DNA from: Akkermansia muciniphila
GTDB lineage: Bacteria; Verrucomicrobiota; Verrucomicrobiia; Opitutales; Opitutaceae
NCBI GenBank assembly: GCA_945898185.1
Contig: CAMDHP010000010.1
Location: 1 to 37,538 of the forward strand
Reading direction: 5' to 3'
DNA: 37,538 nt
Both the position numbers and the translations under genes were made by a program. The notes beneath the pieces are model-generated. The model saw only the letters and a program-made list of their open reading frames with translations, did no database searches and was not told the origin of the DNA. Shown in pieces: positions 17,957 through 25,692 of this stretch. Position 1 is the stretch's first letter. Every line of letters starts with the position of its first letter.

Positions 17957-19243
17957 ATGAACCCCCAAAAAAATGTCTTAGCGGTAATCATGGGTGGCGG
18001 ACGCGGCTCGCGGCTGCACCCGCTCACCCAAGAGCGTTGCAAACCGGCGGTGCCGCTCGCGGGTAAATATCGGTTGGTGGATATCCCAATTAGCAATTGT
18101 ATCAACAGTGACATCAACCGCATCTTTTTGCTCACGCAGTTTCACACCGCTTCGTTGCATCGTCACACGCAGAACACCTACCACTTTGACCCGTTTGGCG
18201 GTGGGTTTGTAGACATCCTTTCAGCTGAGCAAACCGAAAAAAGCCTCGACTGGTATCAAGGCACGGCGGATGCGGTTCGGCGTAATCTCCAGCACTTCCG
18301 CAGCTTTCCTCACGACTATGTTTTGATTCTCTCCGGTGATCAGCTTTATCGGATGGATTTTCGCAAAATCATCGAGCAACACATCGCTACCGGCGCGGAC
18401 GTGACGCTGGCGGCGATCCCCTTCCCGGTGTCGAAGATCGAGGGATTAGGGCTGATGAAGGTCGCCGACAATCTTGAGATAAAACAGTTTGCGGAGAAGC
18501 CGAAGGATCCGGCGGTGATCGACAGCCTTACCCTCAGTTCGAAGGTCCAGACGCTGCTAAAAAACGCCAGCGGCGAGAAGCACTGCCTGGCATCGATGGG
18601 CATCTATGTTTTCAACCGTCAGGCCCTCGCCGACGCACTGGACAATAGCATGACCGATTTCGGTAAAGAAGTCATTCCCAGCCTGCTCGGTAAAAAGAAG
18701 CTCTTCGCGAACGTTTTCGAGGGCTACTGGGAGGACATCGGCACAGTGAAGGCGTTTTTCGACGCCAACCTCGCGCTCGCCCAGCCCCTGCCTCCTTTCA
18801 ACTTCTTTGATCCCTCGTCTCCGATTTATACCCAGGACCGCTACCTGCCTCCGAGCAAGGTGAACAAATGCACCTTCGATTACGTCGTCTTCGGTGACGG
18901 CTCCATCGTGGAAAACTCCACCATCACCCATAGTGTCCTTGGTATCCGCTCCTTCGTGCGCGCCGGATCGGTGTTAAAAGACGTCGTTATGATGGGCGCG
19001 GATTACTACGAGAGCGAGGATGAGCTGAAGTCCAACCTTACGAAGGGACGTCCGCATTTGGGGGTCGGGCCCGGCTCTCACATCCACCACTCGATCATTG
19101 ATAAAAACGCCCGCATTGGCGCGAACGTGAAGCTGAGTCCGGTCGGCAAGGTGGATGGGCAATACCCGAACGGCGTTGTCATCCGCGACGGCGTCTTGGT
19201 GGTGCCCAAGGGCGTCGTAGTGCCGGACGGATACACGCTCTGA
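17957..19243 (+). CDS. glgC: Glucose-1-phosphate adenylyltransferase
   Basis: Makes ADP-glucose from glucose 1-phosphate and ATP, the committed and usually allosterically controlled step of glycogen synthesis. 428 residues, the normal length. Seen: nucleotide-binding VIMGGGRGSRLHPLT near the start, KPAVPLAGKYRLVDIPISN, GTADAVRRNL, SGDQLYRMDF, FAEKPKDP, YWEDIGTVKAFFDAN and a C-terminal left-handed beta-helix region (VVFGDGSIVENSTITHSVLG, IDKNARIGANV). The start follows a short A/T-rich leader without a Shine-Dalgarno. It pairs functionally with the GH13 enzyme at the left of the window (glycogen storage and debranching). A strong terminator follows. Confidence 0.97.
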   Translation: MNPQKNVLAVIMGGGRGSRLHPLTQERCKPAVPLAGKYRLVDIPISNCINSDINRIFLLTQFHTASLHRHTQNTYHFDPFGGGFVDILSAEQTEKSLDWYQGTADAVRRNLQHFRSFPHDYVLILSGDQLYRMDFRKIIEQHIATGADVTLAAIPFPVSKIEGLGLMKVADNLEIKQFAEKPKDPAVIDSLTLSSKVQTLLKNASGEKHCLASMGIYVFNRQALADALDNSMTDFGKEVIPSLLGKKKLFANVFEGYWEDIGTVKAFFDANLALAQPLPPFNFFDPSSPIYTQDRYLPPSKVNKCTFDYVVFGDGSIVENSTITHSVLGIRSFVRAGSVLKDVVMMGADYYESEDELKSNLTKGRPHLGVGPGSHIHHSIIDKNARIGANVKLSPVGKVDGQYPNGVVIRDGVLVVPKGVVVPDGYTL

Positions 19244-19274
19244 CGCGGGTTCATTGATTTTTCAGAAGCTTAAC

Positions 19275-19300
19275 TACGAGACACACGAATCACACGAAAA
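19275..19300. repeat. Short ACACGAA-type repeat before the glgC terminator
   Basis: CACACGAA occurs twice (within ACACACGAATCACACGAAAAGG), a 10-bp period, immediately before the terminator stem. It resembles the other purine-rich intergenic repeats in this window. Confidence 0.35.
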
Positions 19301-19336
19301 GGCCGGAGTTCCCATGCGAGAACTCCGGCCTTTTTT
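19298..19336. terminator. Bidirectional terminator between glgC and fabV
   Basis: AAAGGCCGGAGTTC (19298-19311) pairs perfectly with GAACTCCGGCCTTT (19320-19333), with an 8-nt loop and T-runs on both strands. It serves the two convergent genes. Confidence 0.9.
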
Positions 19337-19370
19337 GCGTGATGGTGACTTTGCCGTCCTGCTCCGGCGC

Positions 19371-20558
19371 TTAGTCGAGGATGACGTGCGGGTCTATTTC
19401 GGCGTCGTAGTCGATGCCGGGGAGGCCGAAGCCGAATAGTTTTAAGAACTCCTCGCGATAGCCGGCGATGTCGGTGAGGGCGGCGAGGTTCTCGGTGTTG
19501 ACCTGCGGCCAGATGGCGGCGACGGCGGCCTGCACATCGGGCTGCATCTCCAAGTCGTCGATGCGCACGCGGCCCGCGTCATCGAAGGTGAGGCCGTGGC
19601 CGCTATACATCTGGGTGCGGAAGAGCCGGTCGATCTGCTCGATGCAGCCCTCGTGGCTGCCTTTGGCCTTCATGACCTTGTAGAGCATGGAAATGTAGAG
19701 CGGCACCACTGGAATGGCGGAGCTGGCCTGGGTGACGAGGGCCTTGTTGACGGATATGAAGGCGCGTCCGTAGCCGTTGACCTTGAGGGTGGCGTTGATG
19801 GCTTTGGCGGCGCGCTCGAGGTCGTTTTTGGCGAGACCGATGGTTCCGTTTTTATAGATGGGCCAGGTGAGTGACGGCCCGATGTAGGAGTAAGCGACGG
19901 AAGTGGCGCCGGGCGCGATGAGGCCGGCTTCGTTTAGTGCGTTGGTCCACATCTCCCAATCCTCGCCACCCATGACGGCGGCGGTGTCGGCAATCTCAGC
20001 CTCGTTGGCGGGCTCGATCGTGATGGTGCTGACGATGCCCTTGTCGGTGTCCACCGTCTGGTTAGAGTAGGACTGGCCGACAGGTTTGAGGGTGGATTTG
20101 TGGGTGACGCCGGTCTTGGGGTGGGTGCGACGAGGCGAGGCGAGCGAGTAAACAATGAGGTCAACCTGGCCGAGGTCGCGCTTGATGGTGGCGAGCACCT
20201 CGGTCTTAAGAACGTCCGAAAAGGCGTCGCCGTTGAAGTTTTTGGCGTAAAGGCCAACGGCGCGGGCGGCGGTGGTGAACGCTGATGTGTTATACCAACC
20301 TGGGGTGGCGGTCTTATCCGGCTCGGAAGGACGCTCGAAAAATACGCCGATGGTGGCGGCGCCCGAGCCGAAGGCGGCGGAAATGCGGGAGGCGAGTCCG
20401 TAACCGGTGGAGGAGCCGATAACGAGAACCTTCTTGGGGCCGTTTACCACGGGGCCCTTGGCCTTTACATAGGCGATCTGCTGCTGGACATGAGCGGCGC
20501 AGCCGGTGGGGTGGGCGGTGACACAGACGAAGCCGCGAACTTTCGGTTTGATTACCAT
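19371..20558 (-). CDS. fabV: Trans-2-enoyl-ACP/CoA reductase FabV
   Basis: NADH-dependent enoyl reductase completing each cycle of fatty-acid elongation; FabV enzymes are typically insensitive to triclosan. 395 residues, the family length. Seen: N-terminal VIKPKVRGFVCVTAHPTGC, the cofactor motif GSSTGYGLASR (48-58), VYSLASPRR (136-144) and the diagnostic catalytic Y-x8-K motif with Tyr235 and Lys244 in YKNGTIGLAK, then MQPDVQ and a C-terminal GFGLPGIDYDAEIDP. The leader is pyrimidine-rich (CACCTTCCTTTTCTTT). It is the last of three same-strand genes, 45 bp after a small membrane-protein gene. No other fab gene is nearby. Confidence 0.96.
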   Translation of the reverse strand: MVIKPKVRGFVCVTAHPTGCAAHVQQQIAYVKAKGPVVNGPKKVLVIGSSTGYGLASRISAAFGSGAATIGVFFERPSEPDKTATPGWYNTSAFTTAARAVGLYAKNFNGDAFSDVLKTEVLATIKRDLGQVDLIVYSLASPRRTHPKTGVTHKSTLKPVGQSYSNQTVDTDKGIVSTITIEPANEAEIADTAAVMGGEDWEMWTNALNEAGLIAPGATSVAYSYIGPSLTWPIYKNGTIGLAKNDLERAAKAINATLKVNGYGRAFISVNKALVTQASSAIPVVPLYISMLYKVMKAKGSHEGCIEQIDRLFRTQMYSGHGLTFDDAGRVRIDDLEMQPDVQAAVAAIWPQVNTENLAALTDIAGYREEFLKLFGFGLPGIDYDAEIDPHVILD

Positions 20559-20603
20559 AAAGAAAAGGAAGGTGGCGAGGGTGGGGGATGCGTCCAGTTT
20601 GTT

Positions 20604-20873
20604 TTACGGCGAGGCTGTGGCCGAGGTGCCGCCTAGGGCCTCGCGGAGCAGGCGCGACTGGGCGGCGGCAATCAAGCGCTCGGCCTCGAGCTGTTGGCGG
20701 AGGGCGCGAATCTCCTGGTCGGCGAGGGCGAACTGAGCGGCTTGCGCGGCGAGCGAGGTGCGTTGCGCGAGGACTTGAACGAGGAGTGTGCCGGTGGCGG
20801 CGAGGAGGAGCAAACAGGCTACGACGAGGACGCGGGGCAGGAGGGTCGGGGTCTGGGCCGGGGTGGGTGACAT
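20604..20873 (-). CDS. Small single-span membrane protein with coiled coil
   Basis: 89 residues, unrecognised. One transmembrane helix (about 14-36, LVVACLLLLAATGTLLVQVL) is followed by a Gln/Glu/Ala-rich amphipathic helix (about 40-80, QAAQFALADQEIRALRQQLEAERL) likely to form a coiled coil. The layout is that of a bitopic protein with a soluble coiled-coil arm. It sits 45 bp before fabV and 14 bp after another small membrane-protein gene, so all three are probably one transcript. The leader is C-rich. Function unknown; codon use and spacing make it a credible gene. Confidence 0.5.
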   Translation of the reverse strand: MSPTPAQTPTLLPRVLVVACLLLLAATGTLLVQVLAQRTSLAAQAAQFALADQEIRALRQQLEAERLIAAAQSRLLREALGGTSATASP

Positions 20874-20887
20874 GGGGGGAAACAGGT

Positions 20888-21214
20888 CTAGCCAAGTATC
20901 CAGATGCCTATCACGCCAAGGACCAGCAAGCTGGCGATTACGCCCACAGCGAGGCGTTCTTGTTTAGTGATCTGGTGCAACATGTCTGAGCCGAAATGTC
21001 TAAAGTGGGCGGCGGCGCGGGAGAGGTCAAACCCCGCGTGCGTCAACGTCGCTCCCAGCGCAGTCCAGCCCCGCGCGGTTTTAGACCCTCGGAGAATCTC
21101 ACTGAGTTTCTCGATTAATTCTGAAACTTGAATTGTTTCGGGCTGTCTCTCTTCACTCTTCCCATCGATGGTTCCGGCTGTCGTGGGGTCATCGTTTAAC
21201 TCCAAAAGCCACAC
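20888..21214 (-). CDS. Small protein with C-terminal transmembrane anchor
   Basis: 108 residues if the GTG at 21214 is used, unrecognised. An acidic N-terminal region contains a predicted amphipathic helix (VSELIEKLSEILRG, about 31-44), a middle part (DLSRAAAHFRHFGSDMLHQITKQERL) precedes one C-terminal hydrophobic helix (about 88-107, VGVIASLLVLGVIGIWIL). The start is uncertain: the GTG is only 2 bp from the ATG of the divergent redoxin gene, leaving no promoter space, so a downstream non-ATG start is possible. It probably belongs to the fabV transcript. Confidence 0.4.
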   Translation of the reverse strand: MWLLELNDDPTTAGTIDGKSEERQPETIQVSELIEKLSEILRGSKTARGWTALGATLTHAGFDLSRAAAHFRHFGSDMLHQITKQERLAVGVIASLLVLGVIGIWILG

Positions 21215-21216
21215 CC

Positions 21217-21837
21217 ATGAAAACCAGCCTAGTCATCTCCGCCCTTCGAATCTTCGTAGCCGCCGCAACCCTCGTTGCAGTCGGCGCGCTCCACGCTGCG
21301 ACCCTTGGTCAGCCTTCGCCCGCTTTCACTTTGACCGATCTGGACGGCAAAACGCACAGCCTCGCGGACTTCAAGGGTAAGACCGTCGTCCTTGAATGGA
21401 CCAATCCGGAGTGCCCCTTCGTGGTAAAGCACTATGACAATAGCGGAAATCTTCCCTCCACCCAAAAGGCCGCAACGGCGGACGGGGTCGTCTGGCTTTT
21501 GATCAACTCTGGTGCAGCGGGGAAACAGGGTGACCTCGAAACCGCCGCCGCGAAGGCCTGGCTCGCCAAAGTAAAGTCCGCCGCCACCGCTTATCTCCGC
21601 GACGGCGATGGCAAGGTCGGGAAAGCCTATGGAGCGAAGACCACTCCTCACTTGTTTGTCATCAATGCCGACGGCGTGCTGGTGTATCAGGGTGCGATCG
21701 ACAGCATTCGGTCTGCCAGCGCGGACGATATTTCTAAAGCGGAAAACTACATCAAATCGGCCCTCGCTGCGCTGAAGGCGGGCAAGCCGATCGAGAAAGC
21801 CGAAACCCAGCCCTACGGTTGCAGCGTGAAATACTGA
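21217..21837 (+). CDS. Secreted redoxin/AhpC-TSA-like protein
   Basis: 206 residues. A signal peptide covers about residues 1-28 (KTSLVISALRIFVAAATLVAVGALHA), so the mature protein is periplasmic. The thioredoxin-like fold begins at GQPSPAFTLTDLDGKTHSLADFKGKTVVLEW, followed by NPECPFV with a single active-site Cys66 in place of a CxxC pair, then AYGAKTTPHLFVINADGVLVYQG. A second cysteine lies at the extreme C-terminus (YGCSVKY, Cys202). It is likely a thiol peroxidase or disulfide-handling protein; the exact activity is not readable. The ATG at 21217 is chosen because it begins the signal peptide. Confidence 0.8.
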   Translation: MKTSLVISALRIFVAAATLVAVGALHAATLGQPSPAFTLTDLDGKTHSLADFKGKTVVLEWTNPECPFVVKHYDNSGNLPSTQKAATADGVVWLLINSGAAGKQGDLETAAAKAWLAKVKSAATAYLRDGDGKVGKAYGAKTTPHLFVINADGVLVYQGAIDSIRSASADDISKAENYIKSALAALKAGKPIEKAETQPYGCSVKY

Positions 21838-21844
21838 GGGTTAA

Positions 21845-21870
21845 CGCGAAGGTTGAAGTTAACCTCCGCG
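21845..21870. terminator. Weak hairpin between redoxin and rimO
   Basis: CGCGAAGGTT (21845-21854) pairs with AACCTCCGCG (21861-21870) with one mismatch and a 6-nt loop. Only a short T-rich stretch follows on the plus strand. It is placed between two convergent genes. Confidence 0.35.
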
Positions 21871-21922
21871 ATTTGGCGAAAACCCTCTTTTACCGAGCTA
21901 GACTGCACGGATGGCCGGAAGC

Positions 21923-23338
21923 TCACTGCGCCTGTTTGGCGACCTTGTATTCCTTGGGCTTTTGGCCCTTTGGCAGGGCGAGCAGGTCGTAGTCGCGGAA
22001 TTCGGTGATCTTCACGTCGGCGAATTCACCAACTGGTAACGTGCGGGGCACGTAAACGCGGCCGTCAATGTCGGGGGCATCGGCCTCACCGCGAGCCACG
22101 CCGGGCTCCTCGACGAGGACGCGGATGGTTTTGCCGACGTAGGATTTGCTAACCTCGGCGGCGATTTCCTGCTGGAGTGCCATCGTCTGGTGCCAGCGGG
22201 ACTCCTTCACCTTGACCGTGAGTTGCTCATCCATCTTGGCGGCGCGGGTGCCGTCTTCGGCGGAGTAGCGGAACACGCCGAGGCGCTCGAATTTCGTGCC
22301 GCGGATGAATTCGCACAATTCGTCCACGTCGGCCTGGGTTTCGCCGGGGAAGCCGACGATGAAGGTGGTGCGCACCGCGATGCCGGGGATGCCGGCGCGG
22401 ATGCGGGCGATGAGGCCGCGGATGTAGTCCCCGCTGGTCTCGCGCTGCATGCGGCCGAGCATGTGGTCGCTGATGTGCTGAAGGGGGATATCAATGTAGC
22501 GGGCGACCTTCGGGCACTCGGCAACGGTCTTGATGAGCTCGTCGGACCAGTGGGCGGGGTGGGTGTAAAGCAAGCGTATCCAGAAATCCCCTTCGATCGC
22601 GTTGAGCTGGCGGAGAAGGGTGGTAAGGGCGGTGCCGCGCGACGAGTCCACCGGGGTGCGCGGGTTGGGCCGCTGTTCCCAGGTGTCCATGCCGAAGTAG
22701 GTGGTGTCCTGGCTGATGAGGTTGATCTCTTTCACGCCCTCGGCGACGAGTTGGCGGGCCTCGGCGACGACGCTCTCGACGGTGCGTGAACGATGGCGGC
22801 CGCGGATCTGGGGAATGATGCAGAAGGTGCAGGGGTGGTTGCAGCCCTCGGCGATTTTGATGTAGGCGAAATGCTTTGGCGTAAGGCGGAAGCGAGGAGT
22901 GTCGTAATCGGGAATGTAGGTCGAGCGACCTTGGATGAAATTCACCGGGGCGTCGCCCTTGGCGCGCACGGTGCCGGTGAGTTCGTCAATGATCGCGCCT
23001 ACGGTGGTCAGTTGGTCGAGGCCGATGAAAGCATCAACCTCGGGCAGGGCATCGGGGAGCTCCTTGGAAAAACGCTGCGACATGCAACCGGCGACGATAA
23101 GTTTCTGGCCGGCACGGCGTTTCTTCATGCCGCGGGCGGAGTGGACCTCGAGGATGTGGTTGATGGATTCCTCTTTGGAAGAATCAATAAAGGAGCAGGT
23201 GTTGACGATCACCACGTCGGCCATGTCCTGATCGGGGACCACCGTCATGCCGGCCTTATGGAGATGGCCGACCATGATCTCGCTATCGACGAGATTCTTG
23301 GCGCAACCGAGGGAAACAAGACTGACTTTGACGCTCAT
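21923..23338 (-). CDS. rimO: Ribosomal protein S12 methylthiotransferase
   Basis: Radical-SAM enzyme that methylthiolates an aspartate of ribosomal protein S12. 471 residues. The N-terminal domain carries the three cysteines of the auxiliary Fe-S cluster (Cys12 in SLGCAKNLVDSE, Cys48 in NTCSF, Cys85 in GCMSQR). The radical-SAM motif CNHPCTFC gives Cys166, Cys170 and Cys173, followed by IIPQIRGRHRSR. A C-terminal TRAM-like region (VLVEEPGVARGEADAPDIDGRVYV) completes the family layout. The SLGCAKNLVDSE sequence and the IIPQIRG loop fit RimO rather than MiaB. The leader is CTTCTCCTTCCC-rich with no Shine-Dalgarno. It lies downstream of the 37-residue basic protein gene beyond a strong hairpin. 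Confidence 0.95.
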   Translation of the reverse strand: MSVKVSLVSLGCAKNLVDSEIMVGHLHKAGMTVVPDQDMADVVIVNTCSFIDSSKEESINHILEVHSARGMKKRRAGQKLIVAGCMSQRFSKELPDALPEVDAFIGLDQLTTVGAIIDELTGTVRAKGDAPVNFIQGRSTYIPDYDTPRFRLTPKHFAYIKIAEGCNHPCTFCIIPQIRGRHRSRTVESVVAEARQLVAEGVKEINLISQDTTYFGMDTWEQRPNPRTPVDSSRGTALTTLLRQLNAIEGDFWIRLLYTHPAHWSDELIKTVAECPKVARYIDIPLQHISDHMLGRMQRETSGDYIRGLIARIRAGIPGIAVRTTFIVGFPGETQADVDELCEFIRGTKFERLGVFRYSAEDGTRAAKMDEQLTVKVKESRWHQTMALQQEIAAEVSKSYVGKTIRVLVEEPGVARGEADAPDIDGRVYVPRTLPVGEFADVKITEFRDYDLLALPKGQKPKEYKVAKQAQ

Positions 23339-23430
23339 GGGAAAACGGGAAGGAGAAGGGCCGGGAACAAAAAGGCAAAAGAGGAGGCGGGCGGGCTGAA
23401 GCCGGCTGAAAACGCGGGCGGAGGGATACG

Positions 23431-23464
23431 AAAAAACCGCGGCTTTTTAGAGCCGCGGTTTTTT
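23431..23464. terminator. Strong symmetric terminator after the small basic protein gene
   Basis: AAAAAACCGCGGCT (23431-23444) pairs perfectly with AGCCGCGGTTTTTT (23451-23464) around a 6-nt loop. The A/T-runs make it functional on either strand; it follows the small basic protein gene on the minus strand and insulates rimO. Confidence 0.88.
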
Positions 23465-23484
23465 AAGGCGAAAGAGCCTGGGGC

Positions 23485-23598
23485 TTATTTCTTCGCGCCC
23501 TTGGTCTTTTTGGCAGCGAGAGCGACAGCGACCTTGCGGCGCTTGAGATAGGCTTCGCGACGTTTACGTTTGATGACTTTGTTAGATTGTTGGCCCAT
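23485..23598 (-). CDS. 37-residue highly basic protein
   Basis: The product starts MGQQSNKVIKRKRREAYLKR and continues RKVAVALAAKKTKGAKK: about 40% Lys/Arg with almost no acidic residues, resembling a ribosomal or nucleic-acid-binding small protein. I do not recognise a named family. The start is the ATG at 23598; the frame extends upstream but the added residues look non-coding. A TTGACT -35 box lies about 50 bp upstream, and a very strong terminator follows 21 bp after the stop, so it appears to be an independent, possibly highly expressed gene. It is divergent from dinB. Being so short it is easily missed in annotation. Confidence 0.65.
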   Translation of the reverse strand: MGQQSNKVIKRKRREAYLKRRKVAVALAAKKTKGAKK

Positions 23599-23621
23599 GG
23601 TATTTGAGGTGGTAAAGGACC

Positions 23622-23651
23622 AGAATCGCGAAAGGCCGGGGTAGGAGTCAA
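23622..23651 (-). promoter_or_regulatory. Candidate promoter of the small basic protein gene
   Basis: On the minus strand TTGACT (plus-strand 23646-23651), an 18-bp spacer and GATTCT (23622-23627). The -35 is good and the -10 is weak. The leader would be about 20 nt. Confidence 0.35.
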
Positions 23652-23772
23652 GCGCAGGGATGGGCTGAAGCAGAAATATCGCAGTGGCTTTCGTGAATCC
23701 AACGAGCTGTATCGGTTTGCGCCGCGCCGCCCAAGCGTCACCGCCGCCGCGGCCCACTGAACGTTACCCATC

Positions 23773-24972
23773 ATGCCCGCCACCGCCACGATTGTGCACC
23801 TCGACGCCGACGCGTTTTTCGTCTCATGCGAGCTGGCCACGCGGCCCGAGCTGCGCGGGACCAAGTGTGCGGTCGGCGGGCGCGAGCGCGGCATTATTTC
23901 ATCCGCCAGTTATGAAGCCCGCGCCTGCGGCGTTTACACGCCCATGCCGACCGCGCGCGCCTTGCGGGTTTGCCCGGATCTGCTGTTGCTGCCGCACACC
24001 GCAGGACTCTACGGCGCGACCTCGCGCAAACTTTTCGATCTTTGCGAGACGCTCACGCCGCTCGTGCAACGCAGTTCGATTGACGAGGGTTATCTAGACC
24101 TCGGTCCCTGTGCCTTCGCCGACGATGCCCGCCTCGAGACTGCGGTGCGCGCCTTGCAGCAACGAATCTATGACGAACTCGCCATCCCGGTTTCGATCGG
24201 TATCGCGGCCAACAAACTCGTTTCGCAGATCGCGAGCAAACTGCGTAAACCGCGCGGCTTCGTCTTCGTGCCGGCCGGCACTGAAGCGGCTTTTCTCGCT
24301 CCGCTGGGAATCGGAAAAATTCCCGGTATCGGCGCTAAGACCGAGGAGGCCTTGAAGGCACGCGGCCTCAGCCGCATCAGCGACCTTTTTACCCGCACCG
24401 ATGATGAACTAGCCGTGATCTTTGGCCGTGATTGGCGCGCATTCCTCGCGACCGCGCGCGGCGAGGACACGCGCCCGGTTGAGGTCGAGGCGGACGATGC
24501 CAAGAGCTATTCGCAGCAGGAAACCTTTGCGGAGAATATCTCAGACCCCGCCGAAATTGAGCGCATCGCCAAGGGGATGATTGACGAGCTTCTCCCCCAG
24601 ATACGGGTCGATGGTAAACGAGCCCGCACGATTACGGTAAAAGTGCGCTACGGCGATTTTACCGAAGCGAGCGCCGGGCGCAGCCTCGCCGCGGCGAGCG
24701 ACCTTGAAGCGCCCTTTTACCCGCTGGTTATCCCTCTCCTGCGCAAAGCATGGACGAGCCGCCGCGCGCTTCGCCTGGTCAGCGTGCGCTTTTCGGGTAT
24801 CGAGGTGCCGGCGACGCAACTCGACCTTTTCGCCGCCGAAAGCGAGGCCGACGCCAAGCGCCGCAAACTCGCCGCCGTGCTCGATCAGCTCAACCGCAAT
24901 TCCGCCGGAGCACGCGTGAAACACGGTCATCAAATCCGTCCCGGCGTGAACGGCGCGAGTGGACAGGCTTAG
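23773..24972 (+). CDS. dinB: DNA polymerase IV (Y family)
   Basis: Translesion DNA polymerase. 399 residues. Seen: the first catalytic aspartate in VHLDADAFFVSCE (Asp11), YEARACGV (47-54), the second metal-binding pair in SSIDEGYLDL (Asp104, Glu105), IGIAANKLVSQIASKLRKP, a helix-hairpin-helix GIGKIPGIGAKTEEAL, and a little-finger domain. A canonical beta-clamp-binding motif QLDLF stands at 349-353, followed by about 46 extra C-terminal residues. SCE replaces the more common SVE after the steric-gate region. The ATG has no Shine-Dalgarno. It is followed after 23 bp by the FmdB-like gene on the same strand. Confidence 0.93.
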   Translation: MPATATIVHLDADAFFVSCELATRPELRGTKCAVGGRERGIISSASYEARACGVYTPMPTARALRVCPDLLLLPHTAGLYGATSRKLFDLCETLTPLVQRSSIDEGYLDLGPCAFADDARLETAVRALQQRIYDELAIPVSIGIAANKLVSQIASKLRKPRGFVFVPAGTEAAFLAPLGIGKIPGIGAKTEEALKARGLSRISDLFTRTDDELAVIFGRDWRAFLATARGEDTRPVEVEADDAKSYSQQETFAENISDPAEIERIAKGMIDELLPQIRVDGKRARTITVKVRYGDFTEASAGRSLAAASDLEAPFYPLVIPLLRKAWTSRRALRLVSVRFSGIEVPATQLDLFAAESEADAKRRKLAAVLDQLNRNSAGARVKHGHQIRPGVNGASGQA

Positions 24973-24995
24973 ATAAATTGCTCACTTTCCCTCCC

Positions 24996-25562
24996 ATGCC
25001 GATCTACGAGTATTACTGTCCGCAGAACCACACCATCTACCAGTTCTTCGCTAAAACCCTCGCGCAGGGAAAGCTCCTGCCCCGGTGTCCGGATAATACT
25101 AAATGGAGTCTGCAAAAAACGGTGTCGCAGTTCGCTTTCACCGGGCGCGCGGTTGAGCCTTCCGCTGCCGAACCCGGTGCCGGAGCCGATGGTGATGATC
25201 CGCGGATGGAGGCCGCTATGCAGGCGATGGAAAGCGAGTTCGCCTCGGTGGATGAAAACGATCCGCGCGCGATGGGCCGCATGATGCGTCGCATGGCCGA
25301 ACTCACCGGCGAGAAAATTGACGGCGAGATGGAAGAGGTGGTGCGCAAGCTCGAGGAAGGTGCCGACCCTGATACGCTCGACGAACAACTCGGCGGCGGC
25401 GCGACCGACGGTGAAGGCGGCGAGGATGACCCTTACGGCAATCCCGGCGGTAGCCCGTCGCGGACGGACGCGGAACGCAAAGAAGCGAGGATGCGTTACA
25501 GGCTAAGGCGCGCCACCGCTCCTCGACGCGACCCCCAGCTTTACGACTACGAGCAAGCCTGA
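24996..25562 (+). CDS. FmdB-like zinc-ribbon protein with acidic tail
   Basis: 188 residues. The start MPIYEYYCPQNHTIYQFF resembles the FmdB putative regulatory domain (MPIYEYxC), but the usual CxxC...CxxC zinc ribbon is altered to CPQNH...RCPDN, so metal binding would use Cys/His or be lost. Beyond about residue 60 the protein is unlike FmdB: Met-rich helices (MEAAMQAMESEFAS, MGRMMRRMAELTGEKIDGEMEEVVRKLEEG), then a Gly/Asp/Glu-rich stretch and a basic C-terminus. Function unknown. It lies 23 bp after dinB and is probably co-transcribed. The leader CTCACTTTCCCTCCC is strongly pyrimidine-rich. Confidence 0.7.
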   Translation: MPIYEYYCPQNHTIYQFFAKTLAQGKLLPRCPDNTKWSLQKTVSQFAFTGRAVEPSAAEPGAGADGDDPRMEAAMQAMESEFASVDENDPRAMGRMMRRMAELTGEKIDGEMEEVVRKLEEGADPDTLDEQLGGGATDGEGGEDDPYGNPGGSPSRTDAERKEARMRYRLRRATAPRRDPQLYDYEQA

Positions 25563-25692
25563 ACTCCGCGGTCGGTCGCGCAGGTTGCGAGGTGGAGGGC
25601 CTGATGCGACCCGCTGGCGAATGCGAGGCGCTTGTGCGTAAGAGCACCCCGCAAGATCGTCAGATTAAATGCGCTAACGTTTACGCCCGGCC

